In this document: positions 25,334-35,208 of the stretch, in pieces | Numbering within the stretch: the first letter of the stretch is position 1 | Layout of the letters: every line of letters starts with the position of its first letter | From: Methylophilaceae bacterium | Lineage (GTDB): Bacteria > Pseudomonadota > Gammaproteobacteria > Burkholderiales > Methylophilaceae | DNA: 64,000 bases | Direction: 5' to 3' | Assembly (NCBI GenBank): GCA_027488395.1 | Contig: JAIYBT010000021.1 | Span: forward strand, 32,620-96,619 | Position numbers and translations under genes: made by a program | The notes under the pieces: generated by a model | Told to the model about the DNA's origin: nothing | Database searches by the model: none | Seen by the model: only the letters and a program-made list of their open reading frames with translations

Positions 25334-27127
25334 ATGAAAAACATTCGTAATTTTTCAATCATTGCCCATATTGATCATGGCAAATCTACCTTGGCTGACC
25401 GCATCATTCAACTCTGTGGTGGTCTAGAAGCCCGCGAAATGGAAGCGCAAGTCCTTGATAGTATGGATATTGAGCGCGAGCGTGGGATTACGATTAAAGC
25501 GCAAACGGCTGCTTTAGAATATAAAGCCAACGATGGCCAAATCTATCAACTCAACTTGATTGATACCCCGGGTCACGTTGATTTTAGTTACGAAGTCAGC
25601 CGCTCTTTATCTGCATGTGAAGGCGCACTGTTGGTAGTTGATGCCTCGCAAGGGGTGGAGGCGCAAAGTGTGGCCAATTGCTATACCGCGATTGATCTTG
25701 GTGTAGAAGTCACCCCAGTACTGAATAAAATCGATTTGCCGTCAGCCGATCCTGAGCGCGTTATGCAAGAAATCGAGGATGTGATTGGCGTGGATGCCAC
25801 CGATGCCGTGCGTTGCTCTGCGAAAACCGGCTTAGGGGTGCTAGATGTATTGGAGCAAGTGGTGGCAAAAGTGCCTGCGCCACGAGGCAACGTCGATGCA
25901 CCGCTCAAAGCGTTGGTGATTGATGCTTGGTTTGATAATTACGTCGGGGTTGTCATGCTGGTGCGGGTTGTCGATGGCGTGCTCCGCGCGAAAGAAAAAA
26001 TCCGCTTGATGGCGACGGGCGCTGAATACCTGAGTGAACAAGTAGGGGTGTTTACGCCTAAATCGCTGCCACGTGCGCAGTTAAGTGCAGGCGAAGTAGG
26101 GTTTGTTATTGCGGGCATTAAAGAGCTTGCCGCGGCTAAAGTGGGCGATACCGTGACCCTGGCAGGCAGGCAGGCTGCCGAACCATTGCCTGGGTTTAAA
26201 GAGGTCAAGCCGCAGGTGTTTGCGGGCTTATATCCAGTGGAATCTAATCAATTTGAATCGCTAAGAACTGCGCTGGAAAAGCTCCGATTGAACGATTCCA
26301 GCCTTCAGTTTGAGCCAGAAAACTCCACCGCCTTAGGCTTTGGATTTCGTTGTGGCTTTCTAGGCTTGTTACACATGGAAATCGTACAAGAGCGCTTAGA
26401 GCGTGAGTACGACATGGATTTAATCACGACGGCACCTACCGTGGTATACGAGTTGTTGTTGCGCACAGGTGAAATCACCCAAATTGAAAACCCTTCACGC
26501 TTGCCAGAGCTGTCACGTGTCGAGGAAATTCGTGAGCCGATGATTGTGGTCAACTTGCTGATGCCACAGGATTATGTGGGCCCAGTGATGACACTTTGCA
26601 ACAACAAGCGTGGCATCCAACGTAATATGCAATACATGGGTCGTCAGGTGATGCTCAGTTATGAAATGCCGCTGAATGAAGTGGTGTTGGATTTCTTCGA
26701 TAAACTCAAATCAGTGTCACGCGGCTATGCCTCCATGGATTATGAGTTTTTAGAGTTTCGTGCGGCCGATCTGGTGAAGCTCGATATTATGGTCAACGGC
26801 GAGCGGGTTGATGCTTTGAGCTTGATTGTGCACCGTGCCAATAGCTTGTACCGTGGACGTGAGCTGGTGTCTAAAATGCGAGAACTGATTCCACGCCAAA
26901 TGTTTGACATTGCAATTCAAGCCTCGATTGGCGCTAACATTATTGCGCGTGAGACGGTAAAAGCCATGCGCAAAAACGTTATTGCCAAATGTTATGGCGG
27001 TGATATTACGCGTAAACGTAAGTTGCTCGAAAAACAAAAAGAGGGTAAAAAACGCATGAAGCAAGTGGGTAATGTGGAAATACCACAAGAAGCGTTCTTA
27101 GCGATTTTGCGGGTTGAAGATAAATAA
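25334..27127 (+). CDS. lepA: Elongation factor 4 (LepA)
   Basis: Ribosome-associated translational GTPase that can back-translocate stalled ribosomes. G-domain motifs: [10 protein letters not shown] (11-20), DTPGHVDF (near 75) and NKIDLPSAD (near 130). The EF4-specific C-terminal domain is present to [17 protein letters not shown]. Length 597 is exactly typical. It precedes lepB and sits in the betaproteobacterial lepA-lepB-rnc-era-recO-pdxJ-acpS order. Confidence 0.97.
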   Translation: MKNIRNFSIIAHIDHGKSTLADRIIQLCGGLEAREMEAQVLDSMDIERERGITIKAQTAALEYKANDGQIYQLNLIDTPGHVDFSYEVSRSLSACEGALLVVDASQGVEAQSVANCYTAIDLGVEVTPVLNKIDLPSADPERVMQEIEDVIGVDATDAVRCSAKTGLGVLDVLEQVVAKVPAPRGNVDAPLKALVIDAWFDNYVGVVMLVRVVDGVLRAKEKIRLMATGAEYLSEQVGVFTPKSLPRAQLSAGEVGFVIAGIKELAAAKVGDTVTLAGRQAAEPLPGFKEVKPQVFAGLYPVESNQFESLRTALEKLRLNDSSLQFEPENSTALGFGFRCGFLGLLHMEIVQERLEREYDMDLITTAPTVVYELLLRTGEITQIENPSRLPELSRVEEIREPMIVVNLLMPQDYVGPVMTLCNNKRGIQRNMQYMGRQVMLSYEMPLNEVVLDFFDKLKSVSRGYASMDYEFLEFRAADLVKLDIMVNGERVDALSLIVHRANSLYRGRELVSKMRELIPRQMFDIAIQASIGANIIARETVKAMRKNVIAKCYGGDITRKRKLLEKQKEGKKRMKQVGNVEIPQEAFLAILRVEDK

Positions 27128-27180
27128 TGTCTGGTGACACGGTATACAAACGCGACAAAAATCAATAACGTGATCCATTT

Positions 27181-27234
27181 ATCACTTAACATCGTTTTAT
27201 CACTTGGCATCGTTTTATAACTTAGCATCGTTGT
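27181..27234. repeat. Three tandem 18-bp repeats before lepB
   Basis: Three head-to-tail copies of an AT-rich 18-base unit (consensus ATCACTTAGCATCGTTTT) with one to five differences, ending about 29 bases before the lepB ATG. The unit is not coding. It may bind a protein or mark a short tandem expansion. Confidence 0.8.
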
Positions 27235-27262
27235 CACGGTGCCTTATTCACAGGGTTTAAGC

Positions 27263-28078
27263 ATGTATTTTGCATTATTTATGTTGGTAATACTGGTCAT
27301 TTCGGGGGCGATTTGGTTGCTCGATATCGTGGTGCTACGCGCACGGCGTCAGGCCAATCAGTTAGGCACCGTGCCTGATCCGTGGTACGTGGAGTACAGC
27401 AAAAGCTTTTTCCCAGTGATTTTATTGGTGTTTAGCGTCCGCTCTTTCATCGTGGAGCCGTTTAAAATCCCATCAGGCTCGATGATGCCAACGCTGCTGG
27501 CGGGGGATTATATTTTGGTGAATAAATTTACCTATGGCTTACGCGTGCCGATTTTAAACAACGTGTTTTATGCCAACAATCAACCGCAACGTGGTGACGT
27601 TTTTGTGTTTCATTATCCACCGCAACCGACCATTGATTATATTAAGCGTGTGGTGGGTTTGCCGGGCGATCAAATTCAATACCGAGACAAGCAACTCACA
27701 ATTAATGGTCAAGTGGTGAGCCTTGATTTTGTGAAGCCGTATCCTTATAGCCTTAAAATCAACGAAGCCGCTGGCGATGATCGTCCCGTTGAAGTGACCG
27801 CCTCGCAATTGGCGGAACAGCTTGGTACGGTGAAGCATGAGGTATTAATTCATGACATCATGAATCAATACACCCCAGGCAGCTTGGGCGATCGTCTCAT
27901 GCAAGGCGAGGTGATCACCGTGCCTGCGGGCGAGTATTTTGCAATGGGCGATAATCGTGACAATAGTTCAGATAGCCGAGTATGGGGCTTTGTGGCGGAA
28001 AAATATCTGGTAGGTAAAGCGTTTTTTATCTGGTTTAACTTTGATCAATGGCAGCGTATTGGTCAGCGCATTGGTTAA
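27263..28078 (+). CDS. lepB: Signal peptidase I
   Basis: Inner-membrane protease removing Sec signal peptides. Two N-terminal TM helices (about 2-24 and 50-66) are followed by catalytic Ser73 in IPSGSMMPTL, catalytic Lys128 in DYIKRVVGLPGD, and box E GDNRDNSSDSRVWGFV near the C-terminus. The ATG at 27263 has CAGGG 7 bases upstream and removes eight non-family residues of a GTG-started frame at 27239; this gives 271 residues. It is followed after 64 bases by the DUF4845 gene. Confidence 0.96.
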   Translation: MYFALFMLVILVISGAIWLLDIVVLRARRQANQLGTVPDPWYVEYSKSFFPVILLVFSVRSFIVEPFKIPSGSMMPTLLAGDYILVNKFTYGLRVPILNNVFYANNQPQRGDVFVFHYPPQPTIDYIKRVVGLPGDQIQYRDKQLTINGQVVSLDFVKPYPYSLKINEAAGDDRPVEVTASQLAEQLGTVKHEVLIHDIMNQYTPGSLGDRLMQGEVITVPAGEYFAMGDNRDNSSDSRVWGFVAEKYLVGKAFFIWFNFDQWQRIGQRIG

Positions 28079-28142
28079 CAATGGTTTGTTTTTTAACGAT
28101 ACGCATGGTTCCCACGTATCAAGATTACTGAGGAGTAAACCG

Positions 28143-28517
28143 ATGGCATCTACTCAATTAGCAACGTTAACGCAATCGGCACGCGCGCAAACGGGTCTCG
28201 GTGTGATGGGGCTGTTATTGGTGTTGACCGCGTTTGGTATTTTAGGCATTGTGGGTCTTAAAGCGATTCCAGCGTATATTGAGTTTTACACCATTGAAAC
28301 CACCATTAAACGTATCGCGATTGATCCCATGATGCAAACCGATAACGATCGTCGCGCCGCCTTTGATCGTCAAATGCAAGTTGATTATATTAAAACCTTG
28401 CAAGGGCGCGATTTGTTGATTGGGAACGGGCTGATTACTGTGCAATACGAAAAGCGTATTCCTTTGCTCAGCAACGTGACCTTATTGATTGATTTTGATG
28501 CGAGTAGTGAGCATTAA
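28143..28517 (+). CDS. DUF4845 family membrane protein
   Basis: A 124-residue protein with one N-terminal transmembrane helix (LGVMGLLLVLTAFGILGIVGLKAIPAY) and a short domain ending in LLSNVTLLIDFD. The DUF4845 family is almost always encoded between lepB and rnc in betaproteobacteria, as here; its role is unknown, but its constant position suggests a link to envelope or signal-peptidase activity. GAGGAG lies 7 bases before the ATG, so this start is preferred to an upstream in-frame ATG at 28041. Confidence 0.9.
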   Translation: MASTQLATLTQSARAQTGLGVMGLLLVLTAFGILGIVGLKAIPAYIEFYTIETTIKRIAIDPMMQTDNDRRAAFDRQMQVDYIKTLQGRDLLIGNGLITVQYEKRIPLLSNVTLLIDFDASSEH

Positions 28518-28529
28518 TCGGTCGCGCCC

Positions 28530-29201
28530 ATGAACGAATTGTCGGTTCTCGAAACGCGTATTAGTTATCGCTTTTCCCAGCCCAATTTGCTGGCTCAAGC
28601 GCTCACCCACCGCAGCTTTTCTGCGACCAATAACGAACGTTTAGAATTTTTGGGTGATAGCGTTTTAAATTTTATCATTGCCCATCAATTGTTTAATTTG
28701 TTCACTGGCCTGCCAGAAGGGGATCTAAGTCGCCTGCGTGCCAAATTAGTCAAAGAAGCCAGCTTGGCCGAAATCGCCATTGATTTGCACTTAGGAGATT
28801 ATCTCAAGCTCGGTGAGGGCGAATTAAAAAGCGCCGGTTGGCGCCGTCCATCGATACTTGCCGATGCGCTAGAAGCAATTGTAGGCGCGGTTTATTTAGA
28901 TGGTGGTTTTGTCGCAGCCGAGCAGGTAGTGACCTTACTCTATGCCAATAAACTGACCACCATAGATCCACAAGTGATTGATAAAGACGCAAAATCACAG
29001 CTACAGGAATACTTGCAAAGCAAAAAAATGGCGTTGCCAGATTATCAAGTGATTGCCATTGAAGGGGAAGCACATGCACAAAGTTTTACTGTGCAATGTC
29101 AAATCCCTAAACTTAACCTAACCACGGTGGGCCTTGGCACCAGCCGCCGCATCGCAGAACAACAAGCGGCTAAACTCGCTATGGAAAAAATACAATCATG
29201 A
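28530..29201 (+). CDS. rnc: Ribonuclease III
   Basis: Double-stranded RNA endonuclease for rRNA processing and some mRNA turnover. The nuclease signature [11 protein letters not shown] (36-46), the second acidic motif [17 protein letters not shown] (near 110-126) and a C-terminal dsRNA-binding domain ([11 protein letters not shown] to [14 protein letters not shown]) are complete. Length 223 is normal. Its last codons overlap the era start by 4 bases. Confidence 0.96.
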   Translation: MNELSVLETRISYRFSQPNLLAQALTHRSFSATNNERLEFLGDSVLNFIIAHQLFNLFTGLPEGDLSRLRAKLVKEASLAEIAIDLHLGDYLKLGEGELKSAGWRRPSILADALEAIVGAVYLDGGFVAAEQVVTLLYANKLTTIDPQVIDKDAKSQLQEYLQSKKMALPDYQVIAIEGEAHAQSFTVQCQIPKLNLTTVGLGTSRRIAEQQAAKLAMEKIQS

Positions 29202-30109
29202 CCGACGCCCATGTAGACACCACTGTTATTGAAGACTTTCGCTGCGGTACTGTCGCCATTGTCGGCCGACCCAACGTGGGGAAATCCACGTTGCTCAACC
29301 ATATCTTGGGCCTCAAATTAGCCATTACTTCGCGTAAAGCGCAAACGACCCGACACCGTTTACTGGGTATCCACACCACCGAGGATAGCCAGTTTTTGTT
29401 TGTGGACACCCCAGGCTTTCAGCAAAAGCATATTAATGCGCTGAATAAAACGCTCAACAAAACGGTCACCCAAGTGTTGACCGAAGTGGATGTGGTGTTG
29501 TTTGTGATTGAACCGATGAAGCTCGGTGAAGCGGATGAACTGGTCCTTAAATTATTGCCCAAAAACAAGCCGGTTTTGTTAGTGGTGAATAAGTCCGATT
29601 TAATGGGCGACAAAGGCAACTTGCTGCCGTTGATTCAAGACTTTGATTTGCTATTTGAGTTTGCAGGCATTATCCCAGTGAGCGCCAAAAAGAACTTAAA
29701 TTTGGATGAATTGCTGGCCTCTATCCGTACGCATCTGCCAATACAACCCGCCATGTATGGTGAAGACGAGCTCACGGATAAAAACGAGCGCTTTTTAGCC
29801 GCCGAACTGATCCGCGAAAAAATTTTTCGATTGGTGGGCGATGAGTTACCTTACTCGATGACGGTAGAGATCGAAAAGTTTGAGACCGTTAAACAGCTAC
29901 GACGTATTTTTGCTGTGATTATTGTTGACAAAGACAGCCAAAAACCAATGATTATTGGCAAAGGCGGCGAAAAGTTGAAACAAATTTCGACCGAAGCGCG
30001 GCAAGACATGGAAAAATTATTTGGCTCAAAAGTGTATTTAGAAACTTGGGTCAAAGTCAAAGGCGGTTGGGCCGATGATGAGCGTGCGCTTAAAAGTTTA
30101 GGTTTTTAG
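29198..30109 (+). CDS. era: GTPase Era
   Basis: Essential GTPase that binds 16S rRNA 3' end and couples ribosome maturation to growth. G1 GRPNVGKS (23-30), G3 DTPGF (near 68), G4 NKSD (near 129) and the C-terminal KH domain containing [13 protein letters not shown] (near 250) are present; length 303 fits. Overlaps rnc by 4 bases, so translational coupling is likely; recO follows after 22 bases. Confidence 0.97.
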   Translation: MTDAHVDTTVIEDFRCGTVAIVGRPNVGKSTLLNHILGLKLAITSRKAQTTRHRLLGIHTTEDSQFLFVDTPGFQQKHINALNKTLNKTVTQVLTEVDVVLFVIEPMKLGEADELVLKLLPKNKPVLLVVNKSDLMGDKGNLLPLIQDFDLLFEFAGIIPVSAKKNLNLDELLASIRTHLPIQPAMYGEDELTDKNERFLAAELIREKIFRLVGDELPYSMTVEIEKFETVKQLRRIFAVIIVDKDSQKPMIIGKGGEKLKQISTEARQDMEKLFGSKVYLETWVKVKGGWADDERALKSLGF

Positions 30110-30131
30110 TTCGGCATTCAGTACAAGCAGC

Positions 30132-30881
30132 ATGGCGGTCAGAGGGACAGACTCGGGTACGCATAAACAATCGCAACAGCCGATTTTTATTCTGCATACC
30201 TATCCGTTTAAAGAAACCAGCCTCGTGGTGGAAATGTTTAGCCGAGAGTTTGGACGCGTGGCCGCAGTCGCGAAAGGCGCACGCAGACCGTTGTCTGCCA
30301 TGCGTGGCATGTTGCAATCGTTTCAACAGTTGGCAGGCACGTGGTCAGGCAAAAACGAACTTAAAACACTGCATAGCCTAGAGTGGATGACGGGCCTTAC
30401 CTTACTGCGCGGCGAAGCCCTGATGTGCGGTTTTTATATGAACGAGTTACTGTTGCGCTTGCTGCCACGCGACGATGCCCATGCTGAACTGTTTGATTAT
30501 TACGCACATACCGTGCAAGTGTTGTCTAGCTTGCAAGCGCCAGAGAGCGTGCAATTGGCTGAAGTCATGCGGCGGTTTGAACTTAAATTGTTGCAACTAT
30601 TAGGCTATGCGGTGCCACTGACACACGACGAGCATGGTGAGGTGATCCACTTGGATGAAACCTACCGGTTTGAGGCCGATTACGGCGCTTGTGCCCCCAG
30701 TGCGACCAAAAATGGCATTCTGATTTTAGGTGCGAGCTTGGTGGGCATGGCGCGCGGCGATTACAGTAGTGCCACCACGCAAAGCCAAAGTAAACAATTA
30801 ATGCGCTATTTACTGCAACATTATTTAGGTGAAAAACCCTTACATACCCGCCAATTGTTGGTAGATTTACAAGGATTTTAA
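30132..30881 (+). CDS. recO: DNA repair protein RecO
   Basis: Recombination mediator loading RecA on SSB-coated single-strand DNA in the RecFOR pathway. The N-terminal OB-fold segment QPIFILHTYPFKETSLVVEMFSREFGRVAAVAKGARRP is the family start, with an alpha-helical C-terminal part; the zinc-finger cysteines seen in some RecO proteins are not all present. Length 249 is normal. Precedes pdxJ by 190 bases, which holds nothing further that could be identified. Confidence 0.92.
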   Translation: MAVRGTDSGTHKQSQQPIFILHTYPFKETSLVVEMFSREFGRVAAVAKGARRPLSAMRGMLQSFQQLAGTWSGKNELKTLHSLEWMTGLTLLRGEALMCGFYMNELLLRLLPRDDAHAELFDYYAHTVQVLSSLQAPESVQLAEVMRRFELKLLQLLGYAVPLTHDEHGEVIHLDETYRFEADYGACAPSATKNGILILGASLVGMARGDYSSATTQSQSKQLMRYLLQHYLGEKPLHTRQLLVDLQGF

Positions 30882-31071
30882 ACACCGTACGGTCATCGCA
30901 TTTCCGACGCGCAGAGAACACCTGCTGTGTTTCGAGGTCATTGAGAAGGTGCGATTACCCATGTTGCGTCTGTGCTTGGTTGACAACCATCGTCGCACTT
31001 ATTTTTTGAAACACTTTTTGCGGCCTACCCGCATTTAACAACCCTTTTTTAAAGAACGCAAATACTCTTTT

Positions 31072-31800
31072 ATGCTTAAACTCGGTGTCAATATCGACCA
31101 CGTCGCCACCATTCGTCAGGCCCGTGGCACCAAATATCCTAGCGTAGTGCAAGCCGCACTGCGTGCTGAACAATCGGGCGCAGATAGTATTACGCTGCAT
31201 TTACGCGAAGATCGCCGCCATATGCAAGATGCCGATATTTTTGCGTTGCGTCCATTGTTGCAAACTAAGATGAACCTTGAGTGTGCTGTGACCGCTGAAA
31301 TGATTGATATCGCGATTCAGGTCAATCCACAGGATGTCTGTCTAGTACCTGAGCGTCGCGAGGAGCGCACGACTGAGGGCGGTCTTGATGTGCTGACGCA
31401 TTATACAAAAGTGGCACAAGCGGTTAAAAAATTGGCCGATCAAGGCATCCGGGTCTCGTTATTTATCGCCCCGGATTTGGCGCACATTGATGCAGCCGTC
31501 AGTATGGGCGCCCCTGTCATTGAGTTACATACCGGCACCTTTGCTGACGCAGACAGTGAGCATGATCAGCTAGCAGAGTTGGCGCGGATTGATACGGCAC
31601 TGCAGCACGCCAAAGCCGCTGGCTTGGTGGTCAATGCTGGCCATGGGTTGCATTATCATAACGTACATCACATTGCGCGCTTGCCTGGCTTTGAAGAGCT
31701 CAATATTGGTCACGCTATCGTTGCCCATGCCTTGTTTGTGGGTTGGGATGCAGCCGTGCGCGAAATGAAAGCGCTGATGAAAGAATTTTCAGCGAAGTAA
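31072..31800 (+). CDS. pdxJ: Pyridoxine 5'-phosphate synthase PdxJ
   Basis: Condenses 1-deoxy-D-xylulose 5-phosphate with the amino-acetone phosphate from PdxA to give pyridoxine 5'-phosphate, the last ring-forming step of the DXP-dependent vitamin B6 pathway. Begins [24 protein letters not shown] and contains [15 protein letters not shown] and [15 protein letters not shown], all family signatures; length 242 is typical. The stop codon is 5 bases before the acpS ATG. Confidence 0.97.
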   Translation: MLKLGVNIDHVATIRQARGTKYPSVVQAALRAEQSGADSITLHLREDRRHMQDADIFALRPLLQTKMNLECAVTAEMIDIAIQVNPQDVCLVPERREERTTEGGLDVLTHYTKVAQAVKKLADQGIRVSLFIAPDLAHIDAAVSMGAPVIELHTGTFADADSEHDQLAELARIDTALQHAKAAGLVVNAGHGLHYHNVHHIARLPGFEELNIGHAIVAHALFVGWDAAVREMKALMKEFSAK

Positions 31801-31805
31801 CCAGC

Positions 31806-32195
31806 ATGATTTACGGCATCGGGACAGACATCGTAGAAGTCGAACGGATTGAGGCCGCTTTGCATCAGTTTGGCGATGGCTTTGCCAAACGTATTTTAGC
31901 CGACAGTGAATGGGCGGATTATCAAGCGAGCAAGCTGAAAGCGCGCTTTTTAGCCAAACGCTTTGCCGCCAAAGAAGCATTTTCCAAAGCGATCGGCACC
32001 GGCATCCGTGGTGAGGTCAGTTTTCATAATATTGCAGTGAGCCACGATGCGCTCGGCCGCCCATTGCTGCAACTGTCAGCCACTTTACAAGCTTTTCTCA
32101 AACAACATCATATACAGCAATCGCATATCAGTATCAGTGATGAAAAAAACTTAGCGCTGGCGTATGTCGTGCTAGAAACCTGTGCTGGACAATGA
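31806..32195 (+). CDS. acpS: Holo-[acyl-carrier-protein] synthase
   Basis: Transfers 4'-phosphopantetheine from CoA to the acyl carrier protein for fatty-acid synthesis. GTDIVEVERI (6-15) with the Mg-binding Asp8 and the RFLAKRFAAKEAFSKA (near 45-60) motif are present; length 129 is normal. The ATG is 5 bases after the pdxJ stop; an upstream longer frame (31743) overlapping pdxJ is rejected. The stop overlaps the tcdA start by 4 bases. Confidence 0.97.
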   Translation: MIYGIGTDIVEVERIEAALHQFGDGFAKRILADSEWADYQASKLKARFLAKRFAAKEAFSKAIGTGIRGEVSFHNIAVSHDALGRPLLQLSATLQAFLKQHHIQQSHISISDEKNLALAYVVLETCAGQ

Positions 32196-32968
32196 CCACA
32201 GATGTGATTGATGTCAATAGACGGTTTTCAGGCGTGCGTCGCTTATATGGCGAGCCAGGCTTGCAACGGCTACAAGGTGCGCATGTGTTGGTCATCGGCA
32301 TTGGTGGCGTAGGGTCGTGGACGGTGGAGGCGCTAGCGAGAAATGCTGTCGGGCAATTGACGTTGGTGGATTTAGATCATATTGCAGAGTCAAACATCAA
32401 CCGTCAAATTCACGCATTAGATAGCCAATTAGGTAAGGCAAAGGTCACGGCAATGGCGGAGCGTATCCAGGAGATCAACCCGCTGTGCCAAGTGCGTGAA
32501 ATCGAAGACTTTGTCACCCCAGACAACCTCACGCAAGTGTTGCAAGTGTTGCCAGATGTGGTGATCGATTGTATGGATGATAGCAAAGCAAAAATTGCGC
32601 TGGCCACCTATTGCAAGCACGTTCACCTGCCCTTAGTGATGGTGGGCAGTGCGGGCGGTAAACACGATGCCACCCGCCTCAAGCTGGCGGATTTGGCAGA
32701 GGTGACCGGTGATCGCATGTTGGCCAAAGTGCGTCATCAACTGCGGCGAGATCACGGCTTCCCCGCAGCTAGCCATAGCAAAAAATCACCTCGTTTTGGG
32801 ATCACCGCGATTTACTCTGACGAGCCTGTCGACACCCCAGACCAAGCCTGTGACACCGCGGGTGGGCTCACAGGCTTACATTGTGCCGGTTATGGTTCCA
32901 GTGTCTGCGTCACTGCCACCGCTGGTTTGGTGGCGGCACAAGCTACTTTGTCGATACTTTTGGCTTGA
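32192..32968 (+). CDS. tcdA: tRNA threonylcarbamoyladenosine dehydratase (TcdA/YgdL)
   Basis: E1-like enzyme that converts t6A37 to cyclic ct6A37 in tRNAs, using ATP. The nucleotide motif GIGGVGS (36-42), RNAVGQLTLVDLDHI, and SNINRQIHALDSQLGKAKV are present; it resembles ThiF/MoeB but lacks the CxxC pairs of MoeB, and has the YgdL C-terminal segment TAGLVAAQATLS. Length 258 is normal. It overlaps acpS by 4 bases; 174 bases of non-coding DNA with a candidate operator follow before fbp. Confidence 0.9.
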   Translation: MTTDVIDVNRRFSGVRRLYGEPGLQRLQGAHVLVIGIGGVGSWTVEALARNAVGQLTLVDLDHIAESNINRQIHALDSQLGKAKVTAMAERIQEINPLCQVREIEDFVTPDNLTQVLQVLPDVVIDCMDDSKAKIALATYCKHVHLPLVMVGSAGGKHDATRLKLADLAEVTGDRMLAKVRHQLRRDHGFPAASHSKKSPRFGITAIYSDEPVDTPDQACDTAGGLTGLHCAGYGSSVCVTATAGLVAAQATLSILLA

Positions 32969-33079
32969 TAGACTTGATTTTTGGCTGTCATAGGGGCGAC
33001 AGTAGCCTGCTTTGGATTGTAGTCATCAACTGATCGCCGCTGGGTGGTCATATTGCGGTATTGTTTTTGCTTAAACATC

Positions 33080-33114
33080 CATATGTCACAACATGATCAT
33101 CAACGTGTGATATG
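33080..33114. promoter_or_regulatory. Imperfect inverted repeat upstream of fbp
   Basis: CATATGTCACA and TGTGATATG face each other across 15 bases; one extra base breaks the left arm. The site ends about 29 bases before the fbp ATG and is a candidate operator for the fbp-fba-tpi cluster. Confidence 0.3.
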
Positions 33115-33142
33115 AAATGGGTTAGCCTAGGGGATGACAACG

Positions 33143-34117
33143 ATGACGGATTTAACGCAATGGTTACAGCAACAGGCGGTTACGCCTGCATTGCAACAAT
33201 TAATACTCGCCCTCGCTGAGGCAGGTAAAGACATTGCAGCGTTGATAGCGCAAGGCGGCTTGCAAGGCGTGACCGAAAAATCCAGCACCATCAATGTGCA
33301 GGGTGAGACGCAAATGCAAGTGGATATTCAAAGTCATGCATTGGCGATGGACCACATTACCGAATCTCAAGTCGTCGCGGGGGTGGTATCTGAAGAAGCG
33401 GAGCAAGCGATTTGGCTTGCGACAGCCGATGCCCCTTATTTAGTGTGCATGGATCCGCTAGATGGGTCATCTAACTTAGCAATCAATGGCGTAGTAGGCA
33501 GTATTTTTTCGATACTGCCCGCGCAAGCCATGCAAGAAGATACGGCCTTTTTACAGCCAGGTGCACAACAAATCGCAGCGGCGTATGTGATGTATGGCCC
33601 AGCGACTTTGTTGGTACTGACAGTTGGTCGTGGCAGCCATGTCTTTACCTTAGACCCCGCGCTTAGGAAATTTCAACTGACGGCTGCTGATCTCAGCATT
33701 GCGCCTGACACTTCAGAGTTTGCGATCAATGCCAGCAATCAACGCTATTGGCAACCTGCAGTACAGCGCTATGTGGCGGAATGTGTAGCGGGGTTGGCAG
33801 GGCCAAGAGGGCGCGATTTTAATATGCGCTGGTGCGCAAGCATGGTGATGGATGTGCACCGCATTTTAAGTCGTGGTGGCGTGTTTTTGTACCCGAGAGA
33901 TCACAAGCAACCTGCCAAAGCTGGCCGGTTACGTTTGCTGTATGAAGCCAATCCCATGAGTCTGCTAGTGACCCAAGCCGGCGGTGCCAGCATCACCGGT
34001 GAGACCGACGTGCTGGCCTTGGTGCCCACCCATATCCACCAGCGTGTCCCAGTCATGCTGGGTGCAAAACAAGAAATAGATTTGATCGCACACTACCATC
34101 AGCAATCCCAAGCATAG
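33143..34117 (+). CDS. fbp: Fructose-1,6-bisphosphatase class I
   Basis: Hydrolyses fructose 1,6-bisphosphate to fructose 6-phosphate, the gluconeogenic and RuMP/Calvin regenerative step. The metal-binding motif DPLDGSSNL lies near residues 104-112 and VVSEEAE near 81-87, with the C-terminal Arg/Lys-rich segments KAGRLRLLYEANPMSLL. The ATG at 33143 is preferred over 33134 because AGGGG directly abuts 33134 but is 9 bases from 33143. About 324 residues. It leads fbp-fba-tpi, with gaps of 9 and 44 bases. Confidence 0.96.
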   Translation: MTDLTQWLQQQAVTPALQQLILALAEAGKDIAALIAQGGLQGVTEKSSTINVQGETQMQVDIQSHALAMDHITESQVVAGVVSEEAEQAIWLATADAPYLVCMDPLDGSSNLAINGVVGSIFSILPAQAMQEDTAFLQPGAQQIAAAYVMYGPATLLVLTVGRGSHVFTLDPALRKFQLTAADLSIAPDTSEFAINASNQRYWQPAVQRYVAECVAGLAGPRGRDFNMRWCASMVMDVHRILSRGGVFLYPRDHKQPAKAGRLRLLYEANPMSLLVTQAGGASITGETDVLALVPTHIHQRVPVMLGAKQEIDLIAHYHQQSQA

Positions 34118-34126
34118 GAGTTAGGC

Positions 34127-35164
34127 ATGGCACTCATTTCACTTAGACAATTGCTCGATCATGCGGCGGAACATAGTTATGGCTTACCCGCATTTAATAT
34201 TAATAATATGGAGCAAATACTCTCCATCATGAAAGCTGCGCATGAAGTCGACAGTGCGGTGATTTTACAGGCGTCGGCTGGCGCCCGCGGCTATGCGGGC
34301 GAATCCTTTTTGCGCAAAATGGTAGAGGCCGCGATTGAGCAATACCCACATATTCCTGTGTGTATGCATCAAGACCATGGTGCTTCGCCTAAAGTCTGTC
34401 AAATGGCCATTCGCAGTGGCTTTTCCAGTGTCATGATGGATGGCTCGCTGAGAGAGGACGGCAAAACCCCTGCCAGTTACGAGTACAACGTGGAGGTCAC
34501 CCGCCGTGTGGTGGCCTTTGCCCACGCCGTTGGCGTATCGGTCGAGGGCGAGTTGGGCGTGTTGGGCTCGCTTGAAACCGGCATGGCTGGCGAAGAAGAT
34601 GGTCAGGGCGCCGAAGGCAAGCTGGATGAATCCCAGTTACTAACCGACCCTGACGAAGCGGCCGCTTTTGTGGCAGCGACCAATGTAGATGCGCTGGCCA
34701 TTGCCATCGGCACCAGTCACGGTGCATACAAATTTACCCGTCCGCCGTCAGATGATACCTTATCCATTACCCGAATCCGTGAGATACACGCCAAAATCCC
34801 CAATACCCATTTGGTGATGCATGGCTCCTCTAGTGTGCCGCAAGCCTTACTGGATCAGATTCGGCAATATGGCGGCAATATCAAACAAACCTATGGCGTA
34901 CCTGTCTCGCAAATTGTCGAAGGCATTAAAAATGGGGTACGTAAAGTCAATATTGATACCGATATTCGATTGGCGATGACCGCAGCCATCCGTGGCTATA
35001 TGTTTCAACATCCGGATGAATTTGATCCACGTAAATATTTCAAAGAGGCAACAAATGCTGCACAACAACTTTGTAAAGAGCGTTTTGAGGCCTTTGGCAG
35101 CGCAGGGCACGCCAGTAAAATCAAAGTCATTGGGCTAGAAAAGCTTGCGGCCATCTATGATTAA
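34127..35164 (+). CDS. fba: Fructose-bisphosphate aldolase class II
   Basis: Zinc-dependent aldolase interconverting fructose 1,6-bisphosphate with dihydroxyacetone phosphate and glyceraldehyde 3-phosphate; some relatives also cleave sedoheptulose 1,7-bisphosphate. CMHQDHGAS (79-87) supplies the catalytic Asp83 and a zinc His84, [10 protein letters not shown] is near 139, and GTSHGAYKF near 220. Length 345 fits the CbbA-type subfamily found in Calvin-cycle and methylotrophic bacteria. Lies between fbp and tpi. Confidence 0.95.
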   Translation: MALISLRQLLDHAAEHSYGLPAFNINNMEQILSIMKAAHEVDSAVILQASAGARGYAGESFLRKMVEAAIEQYPHIPVCMHQDHGASPKVCQMAIRSGFSSVMMDGSLREDGKTPASYEYNVEVTRRVVAFAHAVGVSVEGELGVLGSLETGMAGEEDGQGAEGKLDESQLLTDPDEAAAFVAATNVDALAIAIGTSHGAYKFTRPPSDDTLSITRIREIHAKIPNTHLVMHGSSSVPQALLDQIRQYGGNIKQTYGVPVSQIVEGIKNGVRKVNIDTDIRLAMTAAIRGYMFQHPDEFDPRKYFKEATNAAQQLCKERFEAFGSAGHASKIKVIGLEKLAAIYD

Positions 35165-35208
35165 CGGCATCAAGAATGTTGGGTTAGTGACTGAAAGTGC
35201 AGGTGAGC

